The notes under the pieces are model-generated. The model saw nothing but the letters and a program-made list of their open reading frames with translations, ran no database searches and was not told the origin of the DNA. DNA of 5,682 bases from Candidatus Zhuqueibacterota bacterium (GTDB lineage: Bacteria > Zhuqueibacterota > Zhuqueibacteria > Zhuqueibacterales > Zhuqueibacteraceae): NCBI GenBank assembly GCA_013361015.1, contig JABWAN010000423.1, forward strand, positions 1 to 5,682, given 5' to 3'. Position numbers and translations under genes: made by a program. Of this stretch, positions 1 to 5,550 are shown in pieces. Position 1 is the stretch's first letter. Every line of letters begins with the position of its first letter.

Positions 1-1097
1 CCGGATTGGGCCGCGACACGTTGAGCAGAGACGAAGGGCTGGTTTTGCTTGAGAAACTGTCGCTGGTCAATAAACAAGGAAGCCGATTCAGCCTATTGCC
101 ATTAACCAAAACCTACGTTCTTGGTGAGGTGGTGAAAAATCCCGAACTGGAAGCCAGGTTAGGCCGCCAGTGGATTGATTACTTCAAAAGCCTTTTTGCC
201 AATCCCGAGGACGCTTACTATTGGCGGTGGTTTAGTTATGAGTTTGTCGAAGAGGGTTCCAATATTGTCGCGGCGATTGATTGGGCTTTCGCAAATGCTG
301 AAGCTGAAGATGTTCTTACTTTGAGCTATGAGGCGTATTGGTATTTGGAAGTCGTAGGGCGCTGGACGGAGCTTTATTCGCTTCTGCAAAGATCGCTGCA
401 ATTAGCTCGTTCGGTTAACCATCAAAAGACTGTCGCTCGATTTCTTGGCGAGATGGGATGGATTGATCGACAACGGGGCAAGTACGATGAGGCCGAAGAA
501 AAATTTACTGAGGCGCATCGCATCTTTCTCGAGCTAAAAAGCCGTGAAGGCGAATGTATCGCACTGCAATGGCTGTCGAGCGCGAACCGCAAACGGAGGC
601 TTTTTTCTGAATCAATGCGATTGTGCGAGAAGGCGTTGCAGATTGCGAGGGATTTGAATTCTGGCGATCTCGAGGCGTTGGTCAATACGGAGAGAGGAAA
701 GTTGTATCGCGATATGGCCGAGTGGGAAGAGTCTTGGAAGATATTTTCCACAGTCCGAGATTGGTTTGAATCGCGCGTTGCCGAAACGCCGCGTGACGAG
801 GGCCTTGCCGTCGGGACATGGGGACACTTGGCGCTCGTTGCTTATCACTTGGGAAGACATGAGGAAGCGAAAAGGCTTTGCTTGAGGAGTTTAGAGTTCT
901 TTGGTGAGAAGGGTTCAAAGGGCTACATGGCAACTTTAAAATACCGTCTCGCTTTGGCAGAGGAAGCATTGGGCAACCGCAAAGAAGCCCTGAAACACGC
1001 CGAAGAGGCGGTGCATTGGTTCGAGCGCTTGGAGATAAAACCGGATGTTGATGAAGCGCGAGCGTTTTTGCTCAAGCTGCAAAAGAAAGTGCATTGA
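1..1097 (+). CDS. TPR-repeat C-terminal part of a probable STAND/NB-ARC-type regulator (5' partial)
   Basis: The frame is open to the left edge, so this is the 3' part of a longer gene. A TTG at 6 is not preceded by a ribosome binding site and is unlikely to be the real start. Numbering from that TTG, residues about 10-45 (LLEKLSLVNKQGSRFSLLPL, then TKTYVL) look like the winged-helix end that follows NB-ARC ATPase domains. Residues about 46-135 are helical. Residues about 143-343 hold some five TPR-like helix pairs with typical A/G/Y/A spacing, such as GKYDEAEEKFTEA near 158-170, GRHEEAKRLCLRSL near 283-296 and GNRKEALKHAEEAV near 323-336. In this family the repeats sense or bind a partner and the missing ATPase switches the state; effector domains sit further upstream. 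The product is probably cytosolic. The fold call is good; the biological role is unknown because the N-terminal effector and P-loop are outside the window. Confidence 0.85.
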   Translation, partial: GLGRDTLSRDEGLVLLEKLSLVNKQGSRFSLLPLTKTYVLGEVVKNPELEARLGRQWIDYFKSLFANPEDAYYWRWFSYEFVEEGSNIVAAIDWAFANAEAEDVLTLSYEAYWYLEVVGRWTELYSLLQRSLQLARSVNHQKTVARFLGEMGWIDRQRGKYDEAEEKFTEAHRIFLELKSREGECIALQWLSSANRKRRLFSESMRLCEKALQIARDLNSGDLEALVNTERGKLYRDMAEWEESWKIFSTVRDWFESRVAETPRDEGLAVGTWGHLALVAYHLGRHEEAKRLCLRSLEFFGEKGSKGYMATLKYRLALAEEALGNRKEALKHAEEAVHWFERLEIKPDVDEARAFLLKLQKKVH

Positions 1098-1186
1098 AAA
1101 TTATCACATCTGGGCAGTCGCCCGCAAATTCTGCTTGTTTCCATACCGCGCTCTGCTTAGTTTGATTTGATTGATGAAATCGAAGA

Positions 1187-1191
1187 AAGGA
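1187..1191 (+). promoter_or_regulatory. Ribosome binding site favouring the antitoxin start at 1201
   Basis: An AAGGA core lies 9 bases before the ATG at 1201, inside a purine-rich run beginning near 1182. It supports the 78-residue form over in-frame starts at 1171 (TTG) and 1174 (ATG), which lack such a site. Confidence 0.5.
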
Positions 1192-1200
1192 TGGAATCGT

Positions 1201-1437
1201 ATGCAATCACTCCAAACCACTGCTACCGTTACCAGCGATGGAAAGCTCATCGCACAAGTGCCCCCGAGCATCTTGCCTGGCAGGCATCGTGTAGTTTTAG
1301 TTATTGATGACGCCTCAACTAAGCAAGTTCCCCAAGCCCCGGCGTCAATGAGCGCATTAAAAGTTTTCAAATGGAACGCTTGGCCGGCAGACAGCACTTT
1401 CCGGCGGGAGGAAATATATGGTGACGAAGGACGTTGA
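1201..1437 (+). CDS. VapB-like antitoxin of a PIN-domain toxin-antitoxin pair
   Basis: This 78-residue protein would neutralise the PIN protein encoded immediately downstream and probably bind its own promoter. The first half (residues 1-38, with TVTSDGKLIAQVPPSILPG and then the hydrophobic strand RVVLVIDD) resembles the beta-rich swapped-hairpin part of AbrB/MazE-like or DUF2281-like antitoxins. A Pro/Ala linker follows. The tail (residues 53-78: LKVFKWNAWP, then STFRREEIYGDEGR) matches the C-terminal toxin-binding tail often seen on antitoxins paired with PIN proteins. The ATG at 1201 is chosen for its ribosome binding site; ATG 1174 in the same frame would add nine residues. The stop overlaps the PIN gene by 20 bases, which indicates translational coupling. 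Its family assignment rests on the tail motif and neighbour rather than on overall similarity. Confidence 0.75.
   Translation: MQSLQTTATVTSDGKLIAQVPPSILPGRHRVVLVIDDASTKQVPQAPASMSALKVFKWNAWPADSTFRREEIYGDEGR
1406..1411 (+). promoter_or_regulatory. Ribosome binding site of the PIN gene, inside the antitoxin coding sequence
   Basis: GGGAGG lies 6 bases before the ATG at 1418. It is formed by the antitoxin codons for Arg-Arg-Glu-Glu (residues 68-71), so the conserved antitoxin tail and the toxin's translation signal share the same bases. Confidence 0.75.
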
Positions 1438-1876
1438 GCGGCTGTTCGTTGGCACCAACATTTTAATCTTCGCCACGAATTCGCTGTCGCCGTGGCACCT
1501 CGCCGCAACCAAAGCATTGCAAGAAGCGCGGCAACTCGGCGTTGAGTTGATTCTCAGCCAACAAATCCTGCGGGAGTATTTGGCTGCCGCAACGCGCATC
1601 AATATTCTGGCAGAAGGGCCGCCGTTCGCGGAAATTCTTGAGAACATCTGCATCTTCCGAAACGACTACACAATTGTCGAAGACAACTCCTTCGTGCTTG
1701 ATCATCTCATAGAATTGCTGGAGAAGACTCCCACCTCAGGCAAGCAAGTCCACGACGCCAACATAGTTGCCACTATGCAAACCCACGGCCTTCGTCATTT
1801 GTGTACCCATAACGTCGCCGACTTTCAACGTTTCAGCCAATTCATAGAGATCGTTCCGCTAGTGTCTGTCACATAA
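1418..1876 (+). CDS. PIN-domain protein (VapC-like toxin) with Gly at the first catalytic Asp position
   Basis: This 152-residue single-domain protein has the usual VapC length. PIN proteins are metal-dependent RNases; VapC members cut tRNA or rRNA and are held inactive by their VapB partner. Family landmarks appear in order: beta strand plus TNIL at residues 10-16 (LFVGTNI), Glu53 in ILREYLA, Asp113 in VHDANIVA, and THNVADF at 130-136 with Asp135. The expected motif at the first strand is (V/F)DTN, but residue 12 is Gly, encoded by GGC at 1451-1453. A single base change from GAC would explain it. Loss of this metal-binding Asp normally abolishes activity, so the toxin may be dead, reduced to a partner-binding protein, or the base may be a sequencing error. 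The rest of the frame is intact. The start is fixed by a strong ribosome binding site and overlap with the antitoxin gene. Confidence 0.88.
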   Translation: MVTKDVERLFVGTNILIFATNSLSPWHLAATKALQEARQLGVELILSQQILREYLAAATRINILAEGPPFAEILENICIFRNDYTIVEDNSFVLDHLIELLEKTPTSGKQVHDANIVATMQTHGLRHLCTHNVADFQRFSQFIEIVPLVSVT

Positions 1877-1897
1877 AAAATCATCCAAGAGAGAAGC

Positions 1898-2284
1898 ATG
1901 CGTGAAGTTCGCGCGAAAACGCTGGTGTCCAATCCCGTAGCTGTTGGCGCCAATCCCATTGAGGTGGATTGCTTGGTTGACACTGGCGCCGTCATGCTTA
2001 TGCTGCCCAAAGAAGTGGTTGAAAAACTCGATTTGCCGATCACGGGCAGAGCCGTCGTCACGCTTGCCAACGAGACGCGCGATGAAATGGAGATTGCCGG
2101 CCCTCTGAGTGTAAAGATCGGCGACCGTCAAACTCATTGTGATTGCCTTGTCGGGCCGATATTGGGCGAACCGCTCATCGGGCAGCTCATTTTGGAAAGT
2201 TCGGATTTGATCGTGGATTCGCAGCGCCGCACCTTAGCTCCTCGCCCAGAGTCGCCCGCTTATCCTTCGTTCAAACTCAAATAA
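1898..2284 (+). CDS. Retropepsin-like (clan AA) aspartic protease
   Basis: This 128-residue protein resembles the small bacterial and archaeal retropepsin-like proteases. The hallmark is VDTGA at residues 27-31, with Asp28 the predicted catalytic residue, preceded by the strand IEVDCL and followed by a hydrophobic flap-side strand and LP. Residues 52-74 (AVVTLANETRDEMEIAGPLS and following) form the expected beta-rich middle. The second psi-loop hydrophobic-Gly element is PLIGQLILESSDLIVD at 92-107, near the C-terminal RRTLAPRP. One copy carries one catalytic Asp, so such proteins act as homodimers. No signal peptide or membrane segment is visible, so it is probably cytosolic. ATG 1898 follows a purine-rich AAGAGAG site and lies 21 bases after the PIN stop, which suggests one transcript. 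Its substrate is unknown; its position suggests, without proving, a link with the upstream antitoxin. Confidence 0.8.
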   Translation: MREVRAKTLVSNPVAVGANPIEVDCLVDTGAVMLMLPKEVVEKLDLPITGRAVVTLANETRDEMEIAGPLSVKIGDRQTHCDCLVGPILGEPLIGQLILESSDLIVDSQRRTLAPRPESPAYPSFKLK

Positions 2285-2338
2285 CCTTGGGAAAACAATT
2301 CACAGAGCGTGTGGCGTATAAACGAAGCTCACGGAATT

Positions 2339-2342
2339 GGAG
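2339..2342 (+). promoter_or_regulatory. Ribosome binding site favouring ATG 2349 for the zinc-ribbon gene
   Basis: GGAG lies 6 bases before the ATG at 2349. The in-frame TTG at 2337 overlaps this site and has none of its own, so the four extra residues it would add are probably not translated. Confidence 0.5.
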
Positions 2343-2348
2343 CCACTG

Positions 2349-2867
2349 ATGAACCCCCTCAATCTCCTCCCCGAAGACGTGCAATGCCCCAATTGCGGCG
2401 TTGAGTTGAAACTCAGCGAAGAAGAAAGAACACGCCGCCAATTTACTTGCTCGGTTTGCCGCGAGAGCTTTACGGTTAAGCCGGACGCAATGTACTGCCC
2501 GCAATGCGGCGCAGAGTATCGCCCCGAGATTATCGAATGCTCGGATTGCAGAGTGCCGCTTGTCGAGACGCTGACCGAAGAGGCACCAGAGCAGGAGCCC
2601 GACAAATATGTCGAAATCATGTCGACTTTCAATGCCGCAGACATGGCCGTGATCAAATCCATTCTTGATATGGAAAAGATTGCGTACTATCTCCACGATG
2701 AAAATTTTCATGCAATCTATCCGGCGATTCAACCGGTCAAAATCTTTGTGCGCGAAGATCAAGTGGAGACGGCAATAGAGTTGTTGCAGGTCTTGGATTC
2801 ACAGGTCACAACAAGCTCCCAAACGACCGAGGAGGGTGATGACGAAATAAGTGGTCGGAAAGAATGA
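2349..2867 (+). CDS. Double zinc-ribbon protein with DUF2007-like C-terminal domain
   Basis: This 172-residue, probably cytosolic protein has no signal peptide or membrane helix. Two four-cysteine zinc ribbons are plain: Cys13/Cys16 with Cys34/Cys37, and Cys50/Cys53 with Cys64/Cys67. The second has the form CPQCGAEY...CSDCRVPLV, which commonly precedes DUF2007. Residues about 86-150 (KYVEIMSTFNAADMAVIKSI, then LDMEKIAYYL, and VKIFVREDQVETAIELL) fit DUF2007, a small ferredoxin-like alpha/beta domain described as a putative signal-transducing module. The tail after 151 is polar and acidic. No enzymatic residues are evident, so a sensor, adaptor or metal-binding role is more likely than catalysis, but the function is not established. 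The gene ends 29 bases before the lipoprotein start, and an alternative start of the next frame overlaps its stop as ATGA, so co-transcription is likely. Confidence 0.82.
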   Translation: MNPLNLLPEDVQCPNCGVELKLSEEERTRRQFTCSVCRESFTVKPDAMYCPQCGAEYRPEIIECSDCRVPLVETLTEEAPEQEPDKYVEIMSTFNAADMAVIKSILDMEKIAYYLHDENFHAIYPAIQPVKIFVREDQVETAIELLQVLDSQVTTSSQTTEEGDDEISGRKE

Positions 2868-2880
2868 TCGTTTTTCTCGA

Positions 2881-2889
2881 GGAAGGAAG
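2881..2889 (+). promoter_or_regulatory. Ribosome binding site deciding the lipoprotein start at 2897
   Basis: GGAAGGAAG precedes ATG 2897 by 7 bases. It supports 2897 over the upstream in-frame ATG at 2864, which would put eleven residues (including Glu-Glu) ahead of the signal peptide. Confidence 0.65.
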
Positions 2890-2896
2890 AAAGCAC

Positions 2897-4300
2897 ATGA
2901 AAACTCGCAAAAGACTTTTCCACGCTCGGCTCAAAAGCGCCGTTGCATTGATTGCCTGCGCTTTGCCTTTTGCCTGTTCCGAGCATCCCACCGATGCGCT
3001 GAAATCAAATCAACCGCCGGTCACGCACCTCGCGGTGCGCTCGGTTGCGGATTCTTTGAACGCGACGATCAGCAAGCAAACGCTGCACTGGTGGGGCGAC
3101 GATCCCGACGGCGCAGTGGTGGGTTTCATTTATACCTTCAATCCAAACGCGAGCAACGTGCAGGCGTGGAGCAACAACGCTTCCGATCCTAATTGGACCT
3201 TCACGGAGAAGACGCAAGAGACGTTTACACTCACACTTTCCGGAACGGATACGACATATAGTTTTTGGGTGAAGGCCGTCGATGACGCGGGCGCAGCCGA
3301 TCCGAACGGCGCAAAACAGAACTATCCCATCCTCAATACCAGGCCGCACGTCGAATTTCCCGTAGGCACGGACGTGCCGGACACGACGTTCACGGTGGCG
3401 ACGTTCAATTGGAGCGCAACCGATCTCGACGGCGACGATACGATTGCGAAGCTGCAATACGTGCTTGATGACACGACCAACGTCGCGGCTTGGAAGGATT
3501 TGAACGCGCGCGCGAACACGGTGACCCTGACCGCGGCAGAGGGCCTCACCAACGGCCCGCATGTTTTCTATTTGCGCGCCGTCGACATTGCGGGCGCAAC
3601 CAGCAGCATCATTCGCATGCCGCGCACGGCGAACGAGACGTGGTATGTGCGCGCGCCACAGAGCAAGTTTCTGGTCATCGACGATTACAACATCGCGGAC
3701 AATACGGCAAGTTTCTATCACTCCCATTTGCGCGCATTAGTGGGGACGTTCGACGTGTGGGACATCAAAAGCAATAACAGCGCGCTCGAGCCGCCCTCAG
3801 CGCAGGCGTTTACGCAAACGCTGCAGTTGTTCGATCGCGTCTTGTGGTATGCCGATGCCGAACCGAATTTAGAAAAGGCGCAGGTGAGTTTGCCCGAATT
3901 CATTGATGGCGGCGGAAAAATCATCATGACCACCTCATTTCAAGAATTCGCGAGCAATCAAGGCGACCCGCTGGAGTTTGCGCCCGTGGATAGCTTGGGG
4001 CCGCGCATCAGCCGTATTACACGCAATCAACTCATCAATCCCTCTGCGAAGTTTGCAAGCCAGGGCTATCCGCAATTGCGCGTGAATACTGCGATCATTC
4101 CCAATGTGTTTCCACTCGTGCCGAAAATCAGCGCGGATACGCTGTACGTTCTGCCCGCGAGTACGAACTGGCCGGGCACGCCCGTCGTGGGCGTCACTGA
4201 TGCCGCGGCCTCGTTTGTGTTCTTCGGCGTGCCCTTGGCGCAATTGGATGGTTTGGGCACAGTGCGGCAGTTGTTCGAGAAATTGTTGTTACGACGATAA
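2897..4300 (+). CDS. Predicted lipoprotein with two Ig/FN3-like repeats and a C-terminal amidotransferase-like, non-catalytic domain
   Basis: This 467-residue protein starts with a basic n-region (MKTRKR) and a hydrophobic stretch leading to two cysteines, Cys21 (LIAC) and Cys27 (PFAC). Either could be the lipidated residue. Cys27 gives a better signal length; Cys21 has the better lipobox. No other cysteine occurs. Residues about 40-150 and 150-250 are two related beta-sandwich domains: WWGDDPDG at 65-72 and WVKAVDDAG at 124-132 correspond to NWSATDLDGDD at 171-181 and YLRAVDIAG at 225-233. Residues 257-467 look like a Rossmann-type flavodoxin or class I amidotransferase-like domain: KFLVIDDYN, FDVWDI, FDRVLWYAD, LPEFIDGGGKIIMTT, then FVFFGVPL. 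The amidotransferase Cys nucleophile is absent, so binding or a structural role is likelier than catalysis. Probably anchored in the inner or outer membrane facing the periplasm or surface. Ligand unknown. Confidence 0.8.
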   Translation: MKTRKRLFHARLKSAVALIACALPFACSEHPTDALKSNQPPVTHLAVRSVADSLNATISKQTLHWWGDDPDGAVVGFIYTFNPNASNVQAWSNNASDPNWTFTEKTQETFTLTLSGTDTTYSFWVKAVDDAGAADPNGAKQNYPILNTRPHVEFPVGTDVPDTTFTVATFNWSATDLDGDDTIAKLQYVLDDTTNVAAWKDLNARANTVTLTAAEGLTNGPHVFYLRAVDIAGATSSIIRMPRTANETWYVRAPQSKFLVIDDYNIADNTASFYHSHLRALVGTFDVWDIKSNNSALEPPSAQAFTQTLQLFDRVLWYADAEPNLEKAQVSLPEFIDGGGKIIMTTSFQEFASNQGDPLEFAPVDSLGPRISRITRNQLINPSAKFASQGYPQLRVNTAIIPNVFPLVPKISADTLYVLPASTNWPGTPVVGVTDAAASFVFFGVPLAQLDGLGTVRQLFEKLLLRR

Positions 4301-4328
4301 TGGCCCTCGGCTCCAATTCGGGCAGGAG

Positions 4329-4362
4329 ATTGCGTAGCGCGGGAACTTGCTACAGCCGCAAT
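4329..4362. terminator. Weak bulged hairpin between convergent genes (possible terminator)
   Basis: The arms 4329-4338 and 4349-4362 can form ten base pairs (6 plus 4) separated by a four-base bulge at 4353-4356, with a ten-base loop. It lies 29 bases after the lipoprotein stop and 46 bases beyond the barrel-gene stop, so it could serve either strand. No T-run follows on either strand, so intrinsic termination is doubtful. Confidence 0.25.
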
Positions 4363-4377
4363 TGACAATTATCAATT
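4360..4377. repeat. Short AT-rich inverted repeat between convergent genes
   Basis: AATTGA (4360-4365) and TCAATT (4372-4377) are perfect inverted arms around a six-base AT-rich loop. It shares three bases with the preceding hairpin, so the two structures would be partly exclusive. It may be part of the 3' end signal of one of the convergent genes, or chance in AT-rich sequence. Confidence 0.3.
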
Positions 4378-4407
4378 CAGGAAAACTCACGGCCGCGCTG
4401 GCTATTT

Positions 4408-5010
4408 CTAGAGCACAAACAGATTCATACCCAAGGCCAGATAATATCCTCCCACACTCGTGCCTTCAAACGCGCTTTTGCCTTCCACGCCGGCAGAGCT
4501 AATTTCGACTTCAAAGAAGATAGCCGCGCGCTGCATGAAACGATAATCCGTGCCGACTTCGAGATAGAAGCCGGTCGCATCGCGCTTTCCGCCCGCGGTC
4601 GTAACCACACTGCGCGGTCCGCTCTCTTCAATATTCATGAGTGAAACCCCGAAACCGAAGAACTGCGTGAACCGGCGCTCGCCATATGCCACGTAACGCA
4701 GGCCGAGATTCAGAAAGCGCTGCTGCCATTGCAAGTCCGTTGCCATGTCATTTATGGTGGCCGTTGCGTTTTTCTCGAAGCGCCGATACTTCGCAATGAG
4801 GTTATACGGCGCCTTGATTTTGAGCAGCGCATGGCCGCTCGGAAGGAAGGCGCTGCGGCTGCCATACACGCCTTTGAAGTCGTCGTGACTGATGCGAAAG
4901 ACGCCGGCGCTGCCACCGACAATCAAACGCGAAACACTGTCATCAAAATCTTGAGCCGAAAGCAGCGAGGCCGTCAAGAGCAGAAACGTCGCACACCAGC
5001 AAGCTTTCAC
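4408..5010 (-). CDS. Small outer-membrane beta-barrel protein with signal peptide
   Basis: Starting at GTG 5010, this 200-residue protein has a short signal peptide (hydrophobic FLLLTASLLSA, predicted cleavage after Ala19, before QDFDDS). The mature part alternates polar and hydrophobic residues with frequent Gly and aromatics, as in eight-stranded barrels of the OmpA/OMP_b-brl kind: LIVGGSAGVFRIS near 29-41, NLGLRYVAYG near 101-110, FTQFFGFGVSLMNI near 114-127, GFYLEVGTDYRF near 147-158, AAIFFEVEISSAG near 162-174 and GGYYLALGMNLFVL at the end. No peptidoglycan-binding OmpA domain follows. The family function is diverse and the role here cannot be told. GTG 5010 is chosen because an AAGGGAG site sits 6 bases before it and the signal peptide then begins properly. 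ATG 5073 in the same frame would add 21 charged residues before the signal and lacks a good ribosome site. It is convergent with the lipoprotein gene. Confidence 0.8.
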   Translation of the reverse strand: MKACWCATFLLLTASLLSAQDFDDSVSRLIVGGSAGVFRISHDDFKGVYGSRSAFLPSGHALLKIKAPYNLIAKYRRFEKNATATINDMATDLQWQQRFLNLGLRYVAYGERRFTQFFGFGVSLMNIEESGPRSVVTTAGGKRDATGFYLEVGTDYRFMQRAAIFFEVEISSAGVEGKSAFEGTSVGGYYLALGMNLFVL

Positions 5011-5016
5011 GGTTTT

Positions 5017-5023
5017 CTCCCTT
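5017..5023 (-). promoter_or_regulatory. Ribosome binding site deciding the GTG start of the barrel gene
   Basis: AAGGGAG on the minus strand, 6 bases before GTG 5010. It decides the start in favour of GTG over the upstream in-frame ATGs at 5073 and 5049. Confidence 0.7.
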
Positions 5024-5027
5024 CGCT

Positions 5028-5038
5028 TTGTTGAACAA
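5028..5038. repeat. 11-bp inverted repeat in the barrel-gene leader
   Basis: TTGTT-G-AACAA is a perfect inverted repeat with a one-base centre, just upstream of the barrel gene's ribosome site. It is too tight for an RNA hairpin but could be half of an operator. It could equally be chance. Confidence 0.2.
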
Positions 5039-5073
5039 CTTGAAGACATATTCTCAAAAATTCTCTTTCTCAT

Positions 5074-5533
5074 TTGTCCCGGCTTTCAAGCGCAGTGACG
5101 CCGCCTCAATCTGAACTCATACTCCGACTGCCATTCATGTGACGCCAACAACATACCCTCGAGTAATGCGTCCGTTAGCGGAGAAGAACGTCAAACTGTC
5201 ATTTCTGCGTGGCCCTGAGGTTCATCGCATAATGCTAGGCGTGGTCTTTTAGGTTCTGTCGCTGCTCCACCGAGGTGCGTTCTTCGCTTGTTTACCTAGG
5301 TGGCCTCTTCGCGCGAGGTGACTTGAAGCCGAGAGCATGAGCGCGCCCTCTAGTGCTCGCCCAATCTCACGAGTGCGCGGGCTTTTGCTTTAGGTGACAA
5401 GTTAAAGACAGAGCTTTCGCAATCTCCAACTTGAGTGAGAATTGCTGAGCAGATGTGGCCTCGGCTTGACACGTATACCCTGCCCTGCTCCTGGAAACGA
5501 AGGAGATCGCGAAGATGATTTCCAATTTGCCGG
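5074..5533. other. Mostly non-coding stretch between the barrel gene and the VanZ gene
   Basis: No convincing gene, tRNA or rRNA is seen here. It should contain the barrel gene's promoter (minus strand) and the 3' end of the VanZ transcript. Visible items are a small TCCG-TTAG-CGGA hairpin at 5171-5182, two ACC(G/T)AGGTG boxes at 5269-5277 and 5294-5302 (the second inside the palindrome ACCTAGGT), and AGGTGAC twice, at 5316-5322 and 5392-5398. No good sigma-70 promoter pair could be placed with normal spacing. Confidence 0.4.
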
Positions 5534-5550
5534 CTACCGTTTTGCGTCAT
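5350..5550 (-). CDS. Doubtful 66-residue reading frame overlapping the VanZ 3' end
   Basis: An ATG at 5550 overlaps the last 17 bases of the VanZ gene in another frame and opens 66 codons ending at TAG 5350. The product is basic with two cysteines, has no membrane segment and ends in SPKAKARALVRLGEH. I recognise no family. The overlap resembles translational coupling, but there is no good ribosome binding site before the ATG. Chance is the simpler explanation; it is recorded because it is the only sizeable frame in this intergenic stretch. Confidence 0.2.
   Translation of the reverse strand: MTQNGSRQIGNHLRDLLRFQEQGRVYVSSRGHICSAILTQVGDCESSVFNLSPKAKARALVRLGEH

Noticed and set aside
1112..1123. 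GGGC-AGTC-GCCC hairpin after the TPR gene as terminator
   Set aside because: Only four base pairs and no T-run follows.
1135..1163. Possible promoter of the toxin-antitoxin unit (TTGTTT, 17 bases, TAGTTT)
   Set aside because: Spacing is right but both hexamers match the sigma-70 consensus poorly; not better than chance.
1104..1517. Minus-strand frame of 137 codons across the antitoxin and PIN start
   Set aside because: Its start region is antisense to well-supported PIN codons and its composition is random-looking; no ribosome site or domain.
2317..2322. TATAAA as a -10 element before the zinc-ribbon gene
   Set aside because: No acceptable -35 hexamer lies 16-18 bases upstream (TTGGGA is 24 away, TTCACA 12 away), and the organism's promoter consensus is unknown.
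2277..2762. Minus-strand frame of 161 codons opposite the zinc-ribbon gene
   Set aside because: It is a shadow of a gene with clear CxxC pairs on the plus strand; no domain or start signal of its own.
3005..3727. Long minus-strand frame (240 codons) opposite the lipoprotein gene
   Set aside because: The product is very rich in Arg, Val and His with no recognisable domain, as expected from the antisense of a GC-biased real gene. The plus-strand lipoprotein has clear domains and a ribosome site.
4362..4367. TTGACA as a -35 element between the convergent genes
   Set aside because: Nothing like a -10 element follows at 16-18 bases, and it would point into the 3' end of the convergent barrel gene.
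5086..5190. Minus-strand stretch of 34 codons upstream of the barrel gene with a protein-like reading (EGMLLASHEWQSEYEF)
   Set aside because: No ribosome site; an internal ATG gives only 22 codons. It is too short to tell a remnant or leader peptide from chance.
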